Of a stretch of DNA of 64,000 nucleotides, positions 28,004-36,785 are shown piece after piece. The position numbers were made by a program, and so were the translations under genes. Below the pieces are notes generated by a model. That model ran no database searches, was not told where the DNA came from, and saw nothing but the letters and a program-made list of their open reading frames with translations. The stretch's first letter is position 1. Each line of letters opens with the position of its first letter. Origin of the DNA: Moraxella canis. GTDB lineage: Bacteria; Pseudomonadota; Gammaproteobacteria; Pseudomonadales; Moraxellaceae. The stretch lies in contig NZ_MUXT01000009.1 in assembly GCF_002014965.1 (NCBI RefSeq), forward strand, positions 137,769 through 201,768, written 5' to 3'.

Positions 28004-29311
28004 TTAGATGAGTTCATCTTTCCACAGATCATCGAGCACTTCACGCTTACGAATCAGGCGATGATCGCCACGATTCACCATGACCTCGCAGGGTCTTGGG
28101 CGAGTGTTGTAGTTACACGCCATACTAAACCCATACGCGCCCGCACCCGTCACTGCCAAGACATCACCAACTTGTAAAGACAAAGCCCGATCTTTGCCCA
28201 AAAAGTCGCTAGATTCACAGACTGTACCAACGACATCCCAAGTTTTGACAGCGTCTTCATTCAGCTTGGCGGGAATGATCGCCATCTGTGATTCATACAG
28301 CGCGGGGCGAATCAGCTCACTCATCGAAGCATCAACGATGGCAAAGTTTTTAAATTCGGTGGGCTTAAGTACATCTACAGTTGTCAAAAGTACGCCCGCA
28401 TTTGCGACCAAACTGCGACCTGGCTCTAAATACAGCTTTAAGCCAAGCTGCTTTAAGCGCGGTAGTAGCACCTTTGCAACCTGCTCAACACTCACAGGAT
28501 TTTCATCAATGTAGCGTACGCCCAAGCCGCCGCCAAGATCAATGTGCTGAAGCGTAATGCCATTGTCGGTTAGGGTGTCGATCAGCTCAATCAATTTATC
28601 CAACGCATCAGAAAATCCATCAGCGTCCAGTAGCTGTGAGCCAATATGGCAATCGATCCCAACGATCTTAAGATGTGACAAACCATGCGCGTATAAATAG
28701 GCATCCACCGCTTGTTCATGACTGATGCCAAATTTATTATCTTTCATGCCAGTTGAGATATAAGGGTGAGTTTTGGCATCAACATCTGGATTGATACGAA
28801 GCGAAATGCGCGCCGTTTGGTTGAGTCGACTTGCTACCTCATTAATGGTATCAAGCTCGCTTAAAGCTTCTACATTGAAGCAATGAATGTCTGCCTTGAG
28901 CGCATATTCAATGTCATCTGCCGTCTTGCCGACGCCAGAATACACGACCTTTTTGGCATCGGTTACCTGAAGCACGCGAGCCAGTTCACCTTTTGAGACG
29001 ATGTCAAACCCTGCACCTGCTTCAGCCAGTGTTTTTAGGATGGCAAGATTTGAGTTGGCTTTGACGGCATAGCAAATCTGATGATCAATGTCCTCAAAAG
29101 CATCAATGTAGCTTTGATAATTGTCCAAAAGCGAGCGCTGTGAATACACATACAAAGGCGTGCCATAGACTTCTTTGAGTGTGTGAACACTGACACCATC
29201 AAAATGCAAAGTATCGTCACTGTACTCAAAATACGGCAAAGCGTTTGCCAAGCCTCGGGCGTCAATGTGCAGTGCGCCATCTTGATGATGGCTGACAGGG
29301 CTAAAAGTCAT
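28004..29311 (-). CDS. lysA: Diaminopimelate decarboxylase
   Basis: PLP enzyme making L-lysine from meso-DAP. It has 435 residues (E. coli 420). The PLP lysine is Lys84 in CYAVKANSN; other marks are FDIVSKGEL, GIDCHIGSQL, DLGGGLGVRY, EPGRSLVANAG and VCESSDFLGKDR with the active-site Cys from the partner subunit. The start at 29311 has AGGATACTATT ahead. It lies 41 bp downstream of lptM, and the order lptM-lysA then dapF then xerC is the common gammaproteobacterial arrangement. Confidence 0.96.
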   Translation of the reverse strand: MTFSPVSHHQDGALHIDARGLANALPYFEYSDDTLHFDGVSVHTLKEVYGTPLYVYSQRSLLDNYQSYIDAFEDIDHQICYAVKANSNLAILKTLAEAGAGFDIVSKGELARVLQVTDAKKVVYSGVGKTADDIEYALKADIHCFNVEALSELDTINEVASRLNQTARISLRINPDVDAKTHPYISTGMKDNKFGISHEQAVDAYLYAHGLSHLKIVGIDCHIGSQLLDADGFSDALDKLIELIDTLTDNGITLQHIDLGGGLGVRYIDENPVSVEQVAKVLLPRLKQLGLKLYLEPGRSLVANAGVLLTTVDVLKPTEFKNFAIVDASMSELIRPALYESQMAIIPAKLNEDAVKTWDVVGTVCESSDFLGKDRALSLQVGDVLAVTGAGAYGFSMACNYNTRPRPCEVMVNRGDHRLIRKREVLDDLWKDELI

Positions 29312-29352
29312 AATAGTATCCTAAAATTTTAAATAAAAATATCCAATACTTT

Positions 29353-29499
29353 TTAGTAGTCATTGATATCGTCGCTGACGGGTGCGGGCTCAATCACTGG
29401 CGTGCTGTCATCTGGCAGGTACAATGGACCTTTTTGACCACAAGCCGAAAGCAAAATCATCATTAAAGATAAGCTAAATACATTTTTCATCATGTTCAT
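29353..29499 (-). CDS. lptM: LptM (YifL-type) small lipoprotein
   Basis: A 48-residue prolipoprotein, too short for usual ORF cut-offs. The signal peptide NVFSLSLMMILLSAC ends in lipobox LSAC, lipidated at Cys20, and is followed by GQKGPLYLP, the signature of LptM. In E. coli LptM binds the LptD-LptE outer-membrane LPS translocon and helps its maturation. The tail (residues about 30-48) is acidic with Pro. It starts MNMMKN at 29499. Location directly upstream of lysA is also the classic place of this gene. Expected in the outer membrane. Confidence 0.9.
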   Translation of the reverse strand: MNMMKNVFSLSLMMILLSACGQKGPLYLPDDSTPVIEPAPVSDDINDY

Positions 29500-29847
29500 A
29501 AATCATCAAGTCCATTAGTGCGCTTGGTCATACAAGCCAAATCTTAACTCAAACAAAGTCGCTCATTCGCCGAACATTTTAGCACAACAGCAAAGCCTTG
29601 GGCGATCAATTCAGCTTAATATGACAAAAATCGGTGCCTGCTTTGGTGTGAGCGGTCGGCAGATGTGGGTTTGGATCACTAAGCAGATTGTGTGATTCAT
29701 ACATGATTATGAGCATAGATTTAATTTCAAAAAATTGTATTTACTACTTGACAATAGGGGTGGTCACAGGTTAATTTAGTGGGAATTTTGAGATAAAATT
29801 TTTTGTTGGCAATCAACACAATAGACGCAGTATATCAAGGAGCGTAC
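29500..29847. other. Intergenic region between lptM and ackA
   Basis: This holds the divergent control regions of lptM-lysA and ackA-pta: a candidate promoter for ackA at 29748-29777 and a good ribosome binding site AAGGAG before 29848. A 24-codon open frame at about 29623-29697 with a weak helix-turn-helix look is not accepted as a gene. Nothing else is recognised. Confidence 0.5.
29748..29777 (+). promoter_or_regulatory. Candidate promoter of ackA-pta
   Basis: Consensus -35 TTGACA (29748-29753), 18-bp spacer, weaker -10 TAATTT (29772-29777). Confidence 0.5.
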
Positions 29848-31032
29848 ATGAGCTTAGCAAATCCCACTTTGGTTCTAAATTGTGGTTCTTCATCAATCAA
29901 ATATGCACTTATCAGTGAAGATGGCGAGAGCCGCATTGAGGGCTTAGCGGAAGGTTTGGGCAATCCTGAAGCTCGCATTAAGCATAAAAACCTAGAGGGT
30001 GAAGCGACAGTGATTGAAATCCCAAACGGTGTTCATGCTGACGCGCTCAAAGTCATCTTAGAAGATCTGATCAAAGAGCATCAGCCTGTGGCTGTGGGTC
30101 ATCGTGTGGTGCATGGTGGCGACAAATTTAAATCTGCCACTGTGATTGATGAAGAAGTGCTATCGACCATTGAGGCATTGACAAGCCTAGCACCGCTACA
30201 CAATCCTGCAAACGCCGCAGGCATCCAAGCGATCAACGCCATTTACCCTGATTTGCCGCAGGTGGCAATTTTTGATACCGCCTTTCATCAAACCATGCCT
30301 GAACATGCTTATCGCTATGCAGTGCCAAAAAATCTGTACACAGAGCATCAAATCCGCCGTTATGGCTTTCATGGCACTTCGCATGCGTTTGTCTCAAATC
30401 GCGCCAGCCAAATCACAGAGACTGATGGCGTGCATGGTTGGATCGTTGCTCATTTGGGTAATGGCTGCTCTGCGACTGCCGTTTACGATGGTAAAAGCTT
30501 AGATACTTCAATGGGCATCACGCCGCTAGAAGGGCTGATGATGGGCACGCGCTCAGGGGATGTTGACCCAAGCTTGCACATTCATTTAAATCGTACATTG
30601 GGCTTATCATTAGAAGAAGTTGATACCTTGCTTAATAAAAAATCAGGTCTACTGGGCGTGTCGGGCATCTCTAATGACATGAGAAATTTGGAGGCTGCCG
30701 ATAAAGAAGGCAATGCAGATGCACGCTTGGCGCTTGATATGTTTGCTTATCGTACAGCCAAATATATCCTAAGCCTGACCGCAGCACTGCCTGAGTTTAC
30801 AGGGATTGCATTTACTGGTGGTGTGGGCGAAAATGCTACCGAGATGCGCGCGAATATTGTTAAGCACTTAAAGCATTTGGGTGCAAAAATTGACACCGCC
30901 AAGAATGATGAACTAAAGCGCGGCGCTGAAGGCAGCTTCCACGCTGAAGATTCATCCATTGAACTTTGGGTGATTCCAACTGATGAAGAATACCAAATCG
31001 CCAGCGAAAGCCGCGCGGTCTTGGGACTATAA
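29848..31032 (+). CDS. ackA: Acetate kinase
   Basis: Interconverts acetyl-phosphate + ADP and acetate + ATP. It has 394 residues (E. coli 400). The ATG at 29848 follows a textbook AAGGAG at 7-bp spacing; the longer TTG frame from 29803 is rejected. Marks: TLVLNCGSSSIKY at the N-terminus, VGHRVVHGG, FDTAFHQTMP, RRYGFHGTSH and AHLGNGCS with the catalytic Arg/His set, and FTGGVGENA. It is followed by pta after 88 bp, forming the acetate overflow/acetyl-phosphate pathway; no terminator is visible between them. Confidence 0.96.
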   Translation: MSLANPTLVLNCGSSSIKYALISEDGESRIEGLAEGLGNPEARIKHKNLEGEATVIEIPNGVHADALKVILEDLIKEHQPVAVGHRVVHGGDKFKSATVIDEEVLSTIEALTSLAPLHNPANAAGIQAINAIYPDLPQVAIFDTAFHQTMPEHAYRYAVPKNLYTEHQIRRYGFHGTSHAFVSNRASQITETDGVHGWIVAHLGNGCSATAVYDGKSLDTSMGITPLEGLMMGTRSGDVDPSLHIHLNRTLGLSLEEVDTLLNKKSGLLGVSGISNDMRNLEAADKEGNADARLALDMFAYRTAKYILSLTAALPEFTGIAFTGGVGENATEMRANIVKHLKHLGAKIDTAKNDELKRGAEGSFHAEDSSIELWVIPTDEEYQIASESRAVLGL

Positions 31033-31120
31033 TGAGTTATGAATACTTCAATAACCGTTCAAGCAGTTGAGCGGTTTTTGTGTTAATATCAATCAATCAG
31101 ATAATTTATTAAGGGTACAT

Positions 31121-32590
31121 ATGAAAGCACTGTTATTGGTTCCGACATTTGACACAGCAAATTTTTCATCCATCGCAGAAAATTTTGCCAAAAGCGTGGG
31201 TGCAGCTTACCTTGCGCCATTTGATGGCGAGGGCGAAGGTCAGCTAAGAGCGGCAATCAGCGAAGGTCAGCTTGATGAGCTGCTTGAAAAAGTGGTTGCT
31301 AGCCAAAGTGCTGAGCTGACGGTCGTTAAGGGTCTGGCTGCTGGGTCAAACGCACCGTATGCCAGCTTGGTCAATCGCGATTTGGCAAATGGTTTGGATG
31401 CTGACGTCGTATTTGTTAGCCAAAATGCTGAAGAGCTTGCGGTATTTGCTGCTGGCTTTGGCGGTCTTAAGTCTGAGCGTGTGCTCGGTGTGATTTCAGC
31501 AGGCTTGGGCGAATTTGAGGTGCCTGTTTGGGCAACCGCTGAGGGTGCAGAGCTTACGATCAATGAAGAGATTGTCAAAAACTATCAAGCAGCACCACGA
31601 GTCAAAAAACTCTCGCCATACGCGTTTCGTAACCAAGTCGTCCAAAAAGCCCAATCAGCCAAAAAACGCATCGTTTTGCCAGAAGGTGATGAGCCTAGAA
31701 CCATCGAGGCTGCAGCGATTTGCCAAAGCCGCGGCATTGCCCAGTGTGTGCTTTTGGGTGAGCGAGACAAGATCGAAGCTGTTGCGGCAGAGCGCGGCGT
31801 AGGCTTACCAAGCGATATTGAAATCATTGAGCCTGCCAGTGTTGCAGATCAATATGTGGCACCAATGGTTGAGCGCCGCAAGGGCAAAGTGGATGAAGCA
31901 GGCGCGCGTACGGCACTGCAAGATACGGTAGTTTTGGGTACCATGATGCTACACATGGGTGATGTTGATGGCTTGGTTTCAGGTGCTGTCCATACGACGG
32001 CTGACACCATTCGCCCTGCGTTTCAGCTGATCAAAACGGCGCCGCAATATAGCCTGGTCTCCAGTGTTTTCTTTATGCTGCTACCAGAGCAAGTCGTGGT
32101 GTATGGCGACTGCGCGGTTAATCCAAACCCAACTGCCGAGCAGCTTGCTGAGATCGCCATTCAGTCTGCCGAATCAGCCAAAGCCTTTGGCATTGATCCA
32201 AAAGTTGCCATGATCAGTTACTCTACCATGAACTCAGGTTCGGGCGAAGATGTTGATACGGTCAAAGCAGCAGTACAAATTATCCGCGAAAGAGCACCGC
32301 AGCTAAAAGTGGATGGACCGCTACAATTTGACGCCGCGACTGTCAAAAATGTCGGTAAACAAAAGGCGCCGAATTCAGAAGTCGCAGGCGAAGCAAATGT
32401 ACTGATTTTCCCTGATCTCAATACAGGAAACACGACTTATAAAGCCGTTCAGCGCACCGCTGATGTCATCAGTGTTGGTCCGATGCTTCAGGGTTTGAAT
32501 AAACCTGTGAATGATTTGTCGCGTGGCGCTTTGGTGGATGACATTGTTTATACGATTGCTCTGACCGCCATCCAAGCCATTGGCGAATAA
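31121..32590 (+). CDS. pta: Phosphate acetyltransferase, short form lacking most of the regulatory N-terminus
   Basis: Interconverts acetyl-CoA and acetyl-phosphate. The ATG at 31121 follows AAGGGTACAT; the 507-residue frame from 31067 is rejected. The protein has 489 residues, well below the 714 of E. coli Pta. The C-terminal catalytic PTA domain (about 165-489) is complete: [64 protein letters not shown] and [15 protein letters not shown]. The first 165 residues keep a weak likeness to the E. coli N-terminal domain start (MKALLLVPT) but have no P-loop, and the DRTGG domain is not recognisable. Allosteric control by NADH or pyruvate may therefore differ. Confidence 0.92.
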   Translation: MKALLLVPTFDTANFSSIAENFAKSVGAAYLAPFDGEGEGQLRAAISEGQLDELLEKVVASQSAELTVVKGLAAGSNAPYASLVNRDLANGLDADVVFVSQNAEELAVFAAGFGGLKSERVLGVISAGLGEFEVPVWATAEGAELTINEEIVKNYQAAPRVKKLSPYAFRNQVVQKAQSAKKRIVLPEGDEPRTIEAAAICQSRGIAQCVLLGERDKIEAVAAERGVGLPSDIEIIEPASVADQYVAPMVERRKGKVDEAGARTALQDTVVLGTMMLHMGDVDGLVSGAVHTTADTIRPAFQLIKTAPQYSLVSSVFFMLLPEQVVVYGDCAVNPNPTAEQLAEIAIQSAESAKAFGIDPKVAMISYSTMNSGSGEDVDTVKAAVQIIRERAPQLKVDGPLQFDAATVKNVGKQKAPNSEVAGEANVLIFPDLNTGNTTYKAVQRTADVISVGPMLQGLNKPVNDLSRGALVDDIVYTIALTAIQAIGE

Positions 32591-32617
32591 ACGCTTAATA
32601 TGGTGATCAATCAACCT

Positions 32618-32647
32618 AAAATCCCCAAGATGATACTTGGGGATTTT
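32618..32647. terminator. Bidirectional terminator between pta and the pirin gene
   Basis: Perfect 12-bp stem AAAATCCCCAAG (32618-32629) and CTTGGGGATTTT (32636-32647) around ATGATA. Confidence 0.88.
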
Positions 32648-32656
32648 AAGTCTTTG

Positions 32657-33532
32657 TTATGAGCGTACAGGAATTTGACCAAATTTGCCACTTTGAACAT
32701 CATGCATGGCTTGTAAGATTTCTTCTCGAGAATTCATCACAAAAGGTCCATAGCCCACGATTGGTTCATTCAGCGGCTCACCGCTTAAGATCAGAATTTT
32801 TGCGTCATTATTGGCGACAATTTTAACATCACTGCCACCTCGATGAAACGTAACCAATTCAGCCGATCGAGCGATGTGATCTTCATTAATTTGAATCGTG
32901 CCCTCTAAGACTAGCACCAACAAATTATGGCTCTCAGGAATGGTAAAAGTGTGCTGATGACCCGCTTTTAGGCGCACATCCCATAAATTGACTGGGCTAA
33001 ATGTGCTCGCCGCCCCTTGAGTGCCATCCAGCTCTCCTGCGATGAGGCGAGCGATGCCAGCACCCTGTAGGTCGACTTCTGGGATTTGGGCTTTGGTAAT
33101 GGCTTGATATCTTGGCGCGGTCATTTTATCTTTGGCAGGTAGATTGACCCACAGCTGCACCATCTCAAAGATGCCGCCTGCCTTTGAAAATGCTTCAGAA
33201 TGAAATTCCTCGTGCATCAAACCTGCGCCTGCGGTCATCCACTGCACATCACCCGTGCCAATCACACCGCCGCCGCCAGCAGAATCGCGATGCTCAACTT
33301 CGCCTTGATAAGCGATGGTGACCGTCTCAAACCCGCGATGGGGGTGCTCTCCCACACCGCGATGGGTAGTGCTGGCATTTGCAGGAAAGCTTTGAGGGGC
33401 GGCATAATCCATCATCAAAAACGGATCCAAATTCTTATGCGTTTCTTGATAATTGAACATGCTATGTACGTGAAAGCCATCACCGACCCAATGCTTATTA
33501 GGTGCTGAATAAACTTTGGAGACTTGTTTCAT
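32657..33532 (-). CDS. Pirin family protein
   Basis: Bicupin, iron-binding cytoplasmic protein of 291 residues. The N-terminal cupin holds the metal ligands: GEHPHRGFETVT (two His), VEHRDSAG and AGLMHEEFHSE (His and Glu). The C-terminal cupin (about residue 180 onward) has SHNLLVLVLEG. Some bacterial pirins show quercetin 2,3-dioxygenase activity, others regulate pyruvate dehydrogenase; the physiological role is unclear. The start at 33532 follows AGGAATACTC. It is convergent with pta. Confidence 0.88.
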   Translation of the reverse strand: MKQVSKVYSAPNKHWVGDGFHVHSMFNYQETHKNLDPFLMMDYAAPQSFPANASTTHRGVGEHPHRGFETVTIAYQGEVEHRDSAGGGGVIGTGDVQWMTAGAGLMHEEFHSEAFSKAGGIFEMVQLWVNLPAKDKMTAPRYQAITKAQIPEVDLQGAGIARLIAGELDGTQGAASTFSPVNLWDVRLKAGHQHTFTIPESHNLLVLVLEGTIQINEDHIARSAELVTFHRGGSDVKIVANNDAKILILSGEPLNEPIVGYGPFVMNSREEILQAMHDVQSGKFGQIPVRS

Positions 33533-33692
33533 GAGTATTCCTAATATAATAATGAGATTATTGTTAATATATGGGCTTTCATCATAAAATAAACCTCAAG
33601 TTTGGCAAGTTTATGTTCTAAAAATGCAAAGATAAATAGGCAAAATCACAAAGGCGCTATGACGGTCGGTAGGTCGTTGCCTTGACTATCAA

Positions 33693-34469
33693 CTACACCT
33701 CATCACGCCGAAATACCCAGTTGTCCTCATCGCTGAGTTCGGGGACAAAATAATACCCCTCAGAATCAAAGTTTTTTAGATCTTCAGCGTTGGTTAATTG
33801 ATGCTTAGCCGCATAGTTCACCATGAGTCCACGTGCTTTTTTGGCATAAAAACTGACCACTTTATACTTGCCGTTTTTTTGATCTTCAAAGCGAGGTGTG
33901 ATAATGCGCCCCTCGATCTTGCTTGGATTAACTGCGCTGAAATATTCATTTGACGCCAAATTGACCAAGACTTGATCTGACTGCTTTAGGTGCTGATTGA
34001 TTTGATCGGTAATTTTATCGCCCCAAAATTGATATAAATTATCCGCCTTGGCTGTCTTAAACTTAGTGCCCATCTCAAGGCGATAAGGCAGCATCAAGTC
34101 CAGCGGTCTAAGCAAGCCATAAAGCCCTGATAAAATACCCAATCTGTCATTAAGGTAGCCGATCTCATTTTTATCAAGATGATAGGCGTCCAAGCCTGTA
34201 TAAACATCGCCTGCAAATAAATAAATCGCAGGCTTGGCATCTTCGCCAAAGGGATAAGCCCAGCGCTGATTACGATCGACATTAAGCTCGGCGATTTTGG
34301 CGGATACACCCATCAATTCTTGAAAGTCAATGACATCGCAATCTTTGAGTGACTGCATTAAGGTGATAGCGTCATCAATGAGCGCAGGCTCGCTGTATTG
34401 ATCAGCAAGGGATAGCGGAACGGGAGTTTTTTCGTCAAGATTTTTGGCAGGGGATAATAAAAAAAACAT
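33693..34469 (-). CDS. yaaA: Peroxide stress protein YaaA (UPF0246)
   Basis: It has 258 residues, identical in length to E. coli YaaA, which lowers free iron and DNA damage under hydrogen peroxide and adopts a DNA-binding cantaloupe fold. Marks: MFFLLSPAKNLDE at the start, FQELMGVSAKIAELN, GDVYTGLDA, LSGLYGLLRPLD, YRLEMGTK and FYAKKARGLMVNYA. The ATG at 34469 has AAAGAG upstream; the frame could extend to 34505 but without family similarity. It is divergent from the hydratase-like gene, with about 200 bp between start codons. The catalase gene 12 kb away would share the peroxide-defence role. Confidence 0.92.
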   Translation of the reverse strand: MFFLLSPAKNLDEKTPVPLSLADQYSEPALIDDAITLMQSLKDCDVIDFQELMGVSAKIAELNVDRNQRWAYPFGEDAKPAIYLFAGDVYTGLDAYHLDKNEIGYLNDRLGILSGLYGLLRPLDLMLPYRLEMGTKFKTAKADNLYQFWGDKITDQINQHLKQSDQVLVNLASNEYFSAVNPSKIEGRIITPRFEDQKNGKYKVVSFYAKKARGLMVNYAAKHQLTNAEDLKNFDSEGYYFVPELSDEDNWVFRRDEV

Positions 34470-34676
34470 AATTGGCTCTTTTTCATGATCAGTGTATCTA
34501 TACACAAACTATCAAACCTATGCCAAAAATGCAAATTTAAAAAACAAGACGCTAAATTTGGGTATCCAAAAGTGTGCAAATCCGATGAAATTTTATTTGG
34601 CAATTTCAAAAATTTTAGTATAATCAAAAACAGTGTGGTTTTTGTCTTTGAATTTTATGATGAAAAAGGAATGATG

Positions 34677-35741
34677 ATGACAATTGTGACGGATTTTTTG
34701 GCGATCAATGACAGGCAGCGCATCGGAACGATCTTATTAAATCGCCCTGAGGCGTTGAATGCTCAAAACTTACAGATGGTGACCACCACAAAATCACTGC
34801 TTGATGAGTGGGCGGAAGATGACAGCGTGGTCGGTGTGCTGATCCGAGGCGCAGGCGATAAGGCGTTTTGTGCAGGTGGTGATATTCGTGGCTTATATCA
34901 TAGCCATGATCCTGAAGTTTTCCCCAATCCAACGGCTCAAGCGTTTTTTACCACCGAATATGGTCTATGTAAACAAATAAAAAGTTATAAAAAACCCATC
35001 ATTGTTTGGGCAAGTGGCATTGTTATGGGCGGTGGTATGGGTCTGGCAGTGCCTTCAAGTCATCGCATCGTCACAGAAACGACGATGATGGCGATGCCAG
35101 AAGTTAGCATTGGGCTTTTTCCTGATGCAGGTGGGTCGTATTTTTTAAAGCACATGCCTAATAAGATCGGTTTGTTTTTGGGGCTGACGGGCGCGCGATT
35201 TAATGCAGCGGATGCCTTGGCGCTGGGTGTGGCTGATTTTAGTATGGCAAGCGGCGACTTTGATCTGTTAATTCAAGCGCTGACCACTGCCGAGTGGACG
35301 GATGATGCCGCCAAAAACCACGACATGCTTAACTCATTACTTGCAGACCTTGAAAATACGGATGTCCTGCCAGAAGGATGGCTGCTGCCACATCGTGATG
35401 AGATAGAAAAGATCAGTCAAGTGGACAGCTTGCTTGAATTTGATGCGCTTGCTAAAGCAGGTTCTGATATTGATTACATTCAAAAGGCATTTGATACTTA
35501 TACTGCTGGCTCACCGACATCGGCAGCCATTGCTTGGCACATGGCAAATCAGGTGACAGGCATGAGCTTTGATGATGTCATGGATTTAGAATACATTGTT
35601 GCGATTCATTGCTCACATAATGGCGAATTTGCCGAAGGGGTGCGTGCACTTTTGATTGATAAAGACAAAAATCCAAAATGGCGATATACGCTTGAAAGCC
35701 TACCCGATGGCTATATCGAAAGTCATTTTAAAGCTTGGTGA
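34677..35741 (+). CDS. Enoyl-CoA hydratase/isomerase family, 3-hydroxyisobutyryl-CoA hydrolase-like
   Basis: A crotonase-fold protein of 354 residues. Start: AAAAAGGA at 34664-34670 serves one of three consecutive ATG codons (34671, 34674, 34677); the last has the best spacing. The frame upstream to 34485 is not coding. Crotonase oxyanion-hole motifs are FCAGGDIRGLY and IVMGGGMGLAV, and the catalytic-acid motif is MPEVSIGLFPDAGGSYFL (shown here in part). The length and the GGDIR plus PDAGGSYFL patterns match 3-hydroxyisobutyryl-CoA hydrolase (valine degradation) better than simple hydratases of 260 residues. No other valine-catabolic gene is nearby, so the pathway is an inference. Confidence 0.82.
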   Translation: MTIVTDFLAINDRQRIGTILLNRPEALNAQNLQMVTTTKSLLDEWAEDDSVVGVLIRGAGDKAFCAGGDIRGLYHSHDPEVFPNPTAQAFFTTEYGLCKQIKSYKKPIIVWASGIVMGGGMGLAVPSSHRIVTETTMMAMPEVSIGLFPDAGGSYFLKHMPNKIGLFLGLTGARFNAADALALGVADFSMASGDFDLLIQALTTAEWTDDAAKNHDMLNSLLADLENTDVLPEGWLLPHRDEIEKISQVDSLLEFDALAKAGSDIDYIQKAFDTYTAGSPTSAAIAWHMANQVTGMSFDDVMDLEYIVAIHCSHNGEFAEGVRALLIDKDKNPKWRYTLESLPDGYIESHFKAW

Positions 35742-35750
35742 TTCAAATAA

Positions 35751-35778
35751 AAAACGTGGTTATAGCCACGTTTTTTTT
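35751..35778. terminator. Bidirectional terminator between hydrolase and rhomboid genes
   Basis: Stem AAAACGTGG (35751-35759) and CCACGTTTT (35766-35774), loop TTATAG, then TTTT. Confidence 0.87.
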
Positions 35779-35785
35779 GATTCGC

Positions 35786-36391
35786 TTAAAATGAGGGGTT
35801 TAGCAGACGATTTAGAAAGTGAAAAATAATGCTTGGCTCAATGGCAATGGTGGCGACCACGCCAAATACCGCACCAAACAGATGGGCTGAGTGGTTGATA
35901 TTTCCACCGCCTCGGCGGTCAGCCCAGATGCTATAAGCCACATAAGCAATCGCAAACACAATCGCAGGAATGGGCAGTACGGCAAATAGATATAGCGTGT
36001 TCCAAGGTGCAAATAAAATATACGCAAACAAAACAGCACTTACCGCGCCTGATGCACCTAGGCTTGAGTAGCGGGGATTATTTTTATTACGCGCGTAAGT
36101 GGGCAAAATCGCAACAATAATCGCCAAAACATAAAATGCCACAAAACCCAAATGACCAAATTTATTGATATAAAACCGTTCAATCACGCTGCCAAAAAAA
36201 TACAGCGTAAACATATTAAACAGCAAATGCATCCCATCGGCATGGATAAATCCATGTGTCAGTAGCCGATCGTATTGACCTTTATTGACCGCAGGCGGAT
36301 AAAAAATCAGTCGCTCAAGCAAGGGTCTAGATTGCCATGCAGCGATGCTGATGATGACAGTGATGATAATAATGACAGTTGTATGATTCAT
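35786..36391 (-). CDS. Rhomboid family intramembrane serine protease
   Basis: It has 201 residues with six likely transmembrane helices. The rhomboid signature is present: His50/His55 with HLLFNM (HxxxN), catalytic Ser114 in LGASGAVSAV and catalytic His170 in NHSAHLFGAVFG. It lacks the N-terminal cytoplasmic domain of E. coli GlpG (276 residues), so it is a minimal core rhomboid. It cleaves transmembrane segments of other proteins; the substrate is unknown. The ATG at 36391 has no strong ribosome binding site. Confidence 0.88.
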   Translation of the reverse strand: MNHTTVIIIITVIISIAAWQSRPLLERLIFYPPAVNKGQYDRLLTHGFIHADGMHLLFNMFTLYFFGSVIERFYINKFGHLGFVAFYVLAIIVAILPTYARNKNNPRYSSLGASGAVSAVLFAYILFAPWNTLYLFAVLPIPAIVFAIAYVAYSIWADRRGGGNINHSAHLFGAVFGVVATIAIEPSIIFHFLNRLLNPSF

Positions 36392-36785
36392 GAAACGCTT
36401 TAGAAATGTTTTGTAAATACTGCCTTAGTCTAGCAGATTTTTGATGAAAAGTTTTGATTTATGTGTAAATTATGGTTAATCCATTTTTGAGATATTTAAT
36501 CATGATTCAAATCATAAGACACACAATCTAAAACTGAGAAGAATTTAATTACCATAGTATTACACTCATGTAAATAATGAATAACTCGTCAGTCTTTTTT
36601 GTAATTTCTTGACTTTTTAGGAGCATAAAAGCAGAGGTTTTGTTTATCAATTGTTGTCAGCTCTTTTAAGTCGCCTTAAAATCAGTCACAATAGAGCCAT
36701 AAGAACAAGCAATCCGTTGTTTTTCTTAAGGATAACATTGGCATTTTGCTGATGGACAACGAAATTTTTACCCATGGAGCGACTT
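36392..36785. other. Intergenic region upstream of the OmpA-like gene
   Basis: This is AT-rich and gene-free. It contains a candidate sigma70 promoter at 36654-36682, a perfect short palindrome ATGATT CA AATCAT at 36502-36515 of unknown role, and GGAG before the start at 36786. Confidence 0.45.
36654..36682 (+). promoter_or_regulatory. Candidate promoter of the OmpA-like gene
   Basis: TTGTCA (36654-36659), 17-bp spacer, TAAAAT (36677-36682); about 100 bases of leader precede the start codon. Confidence 0.55.
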
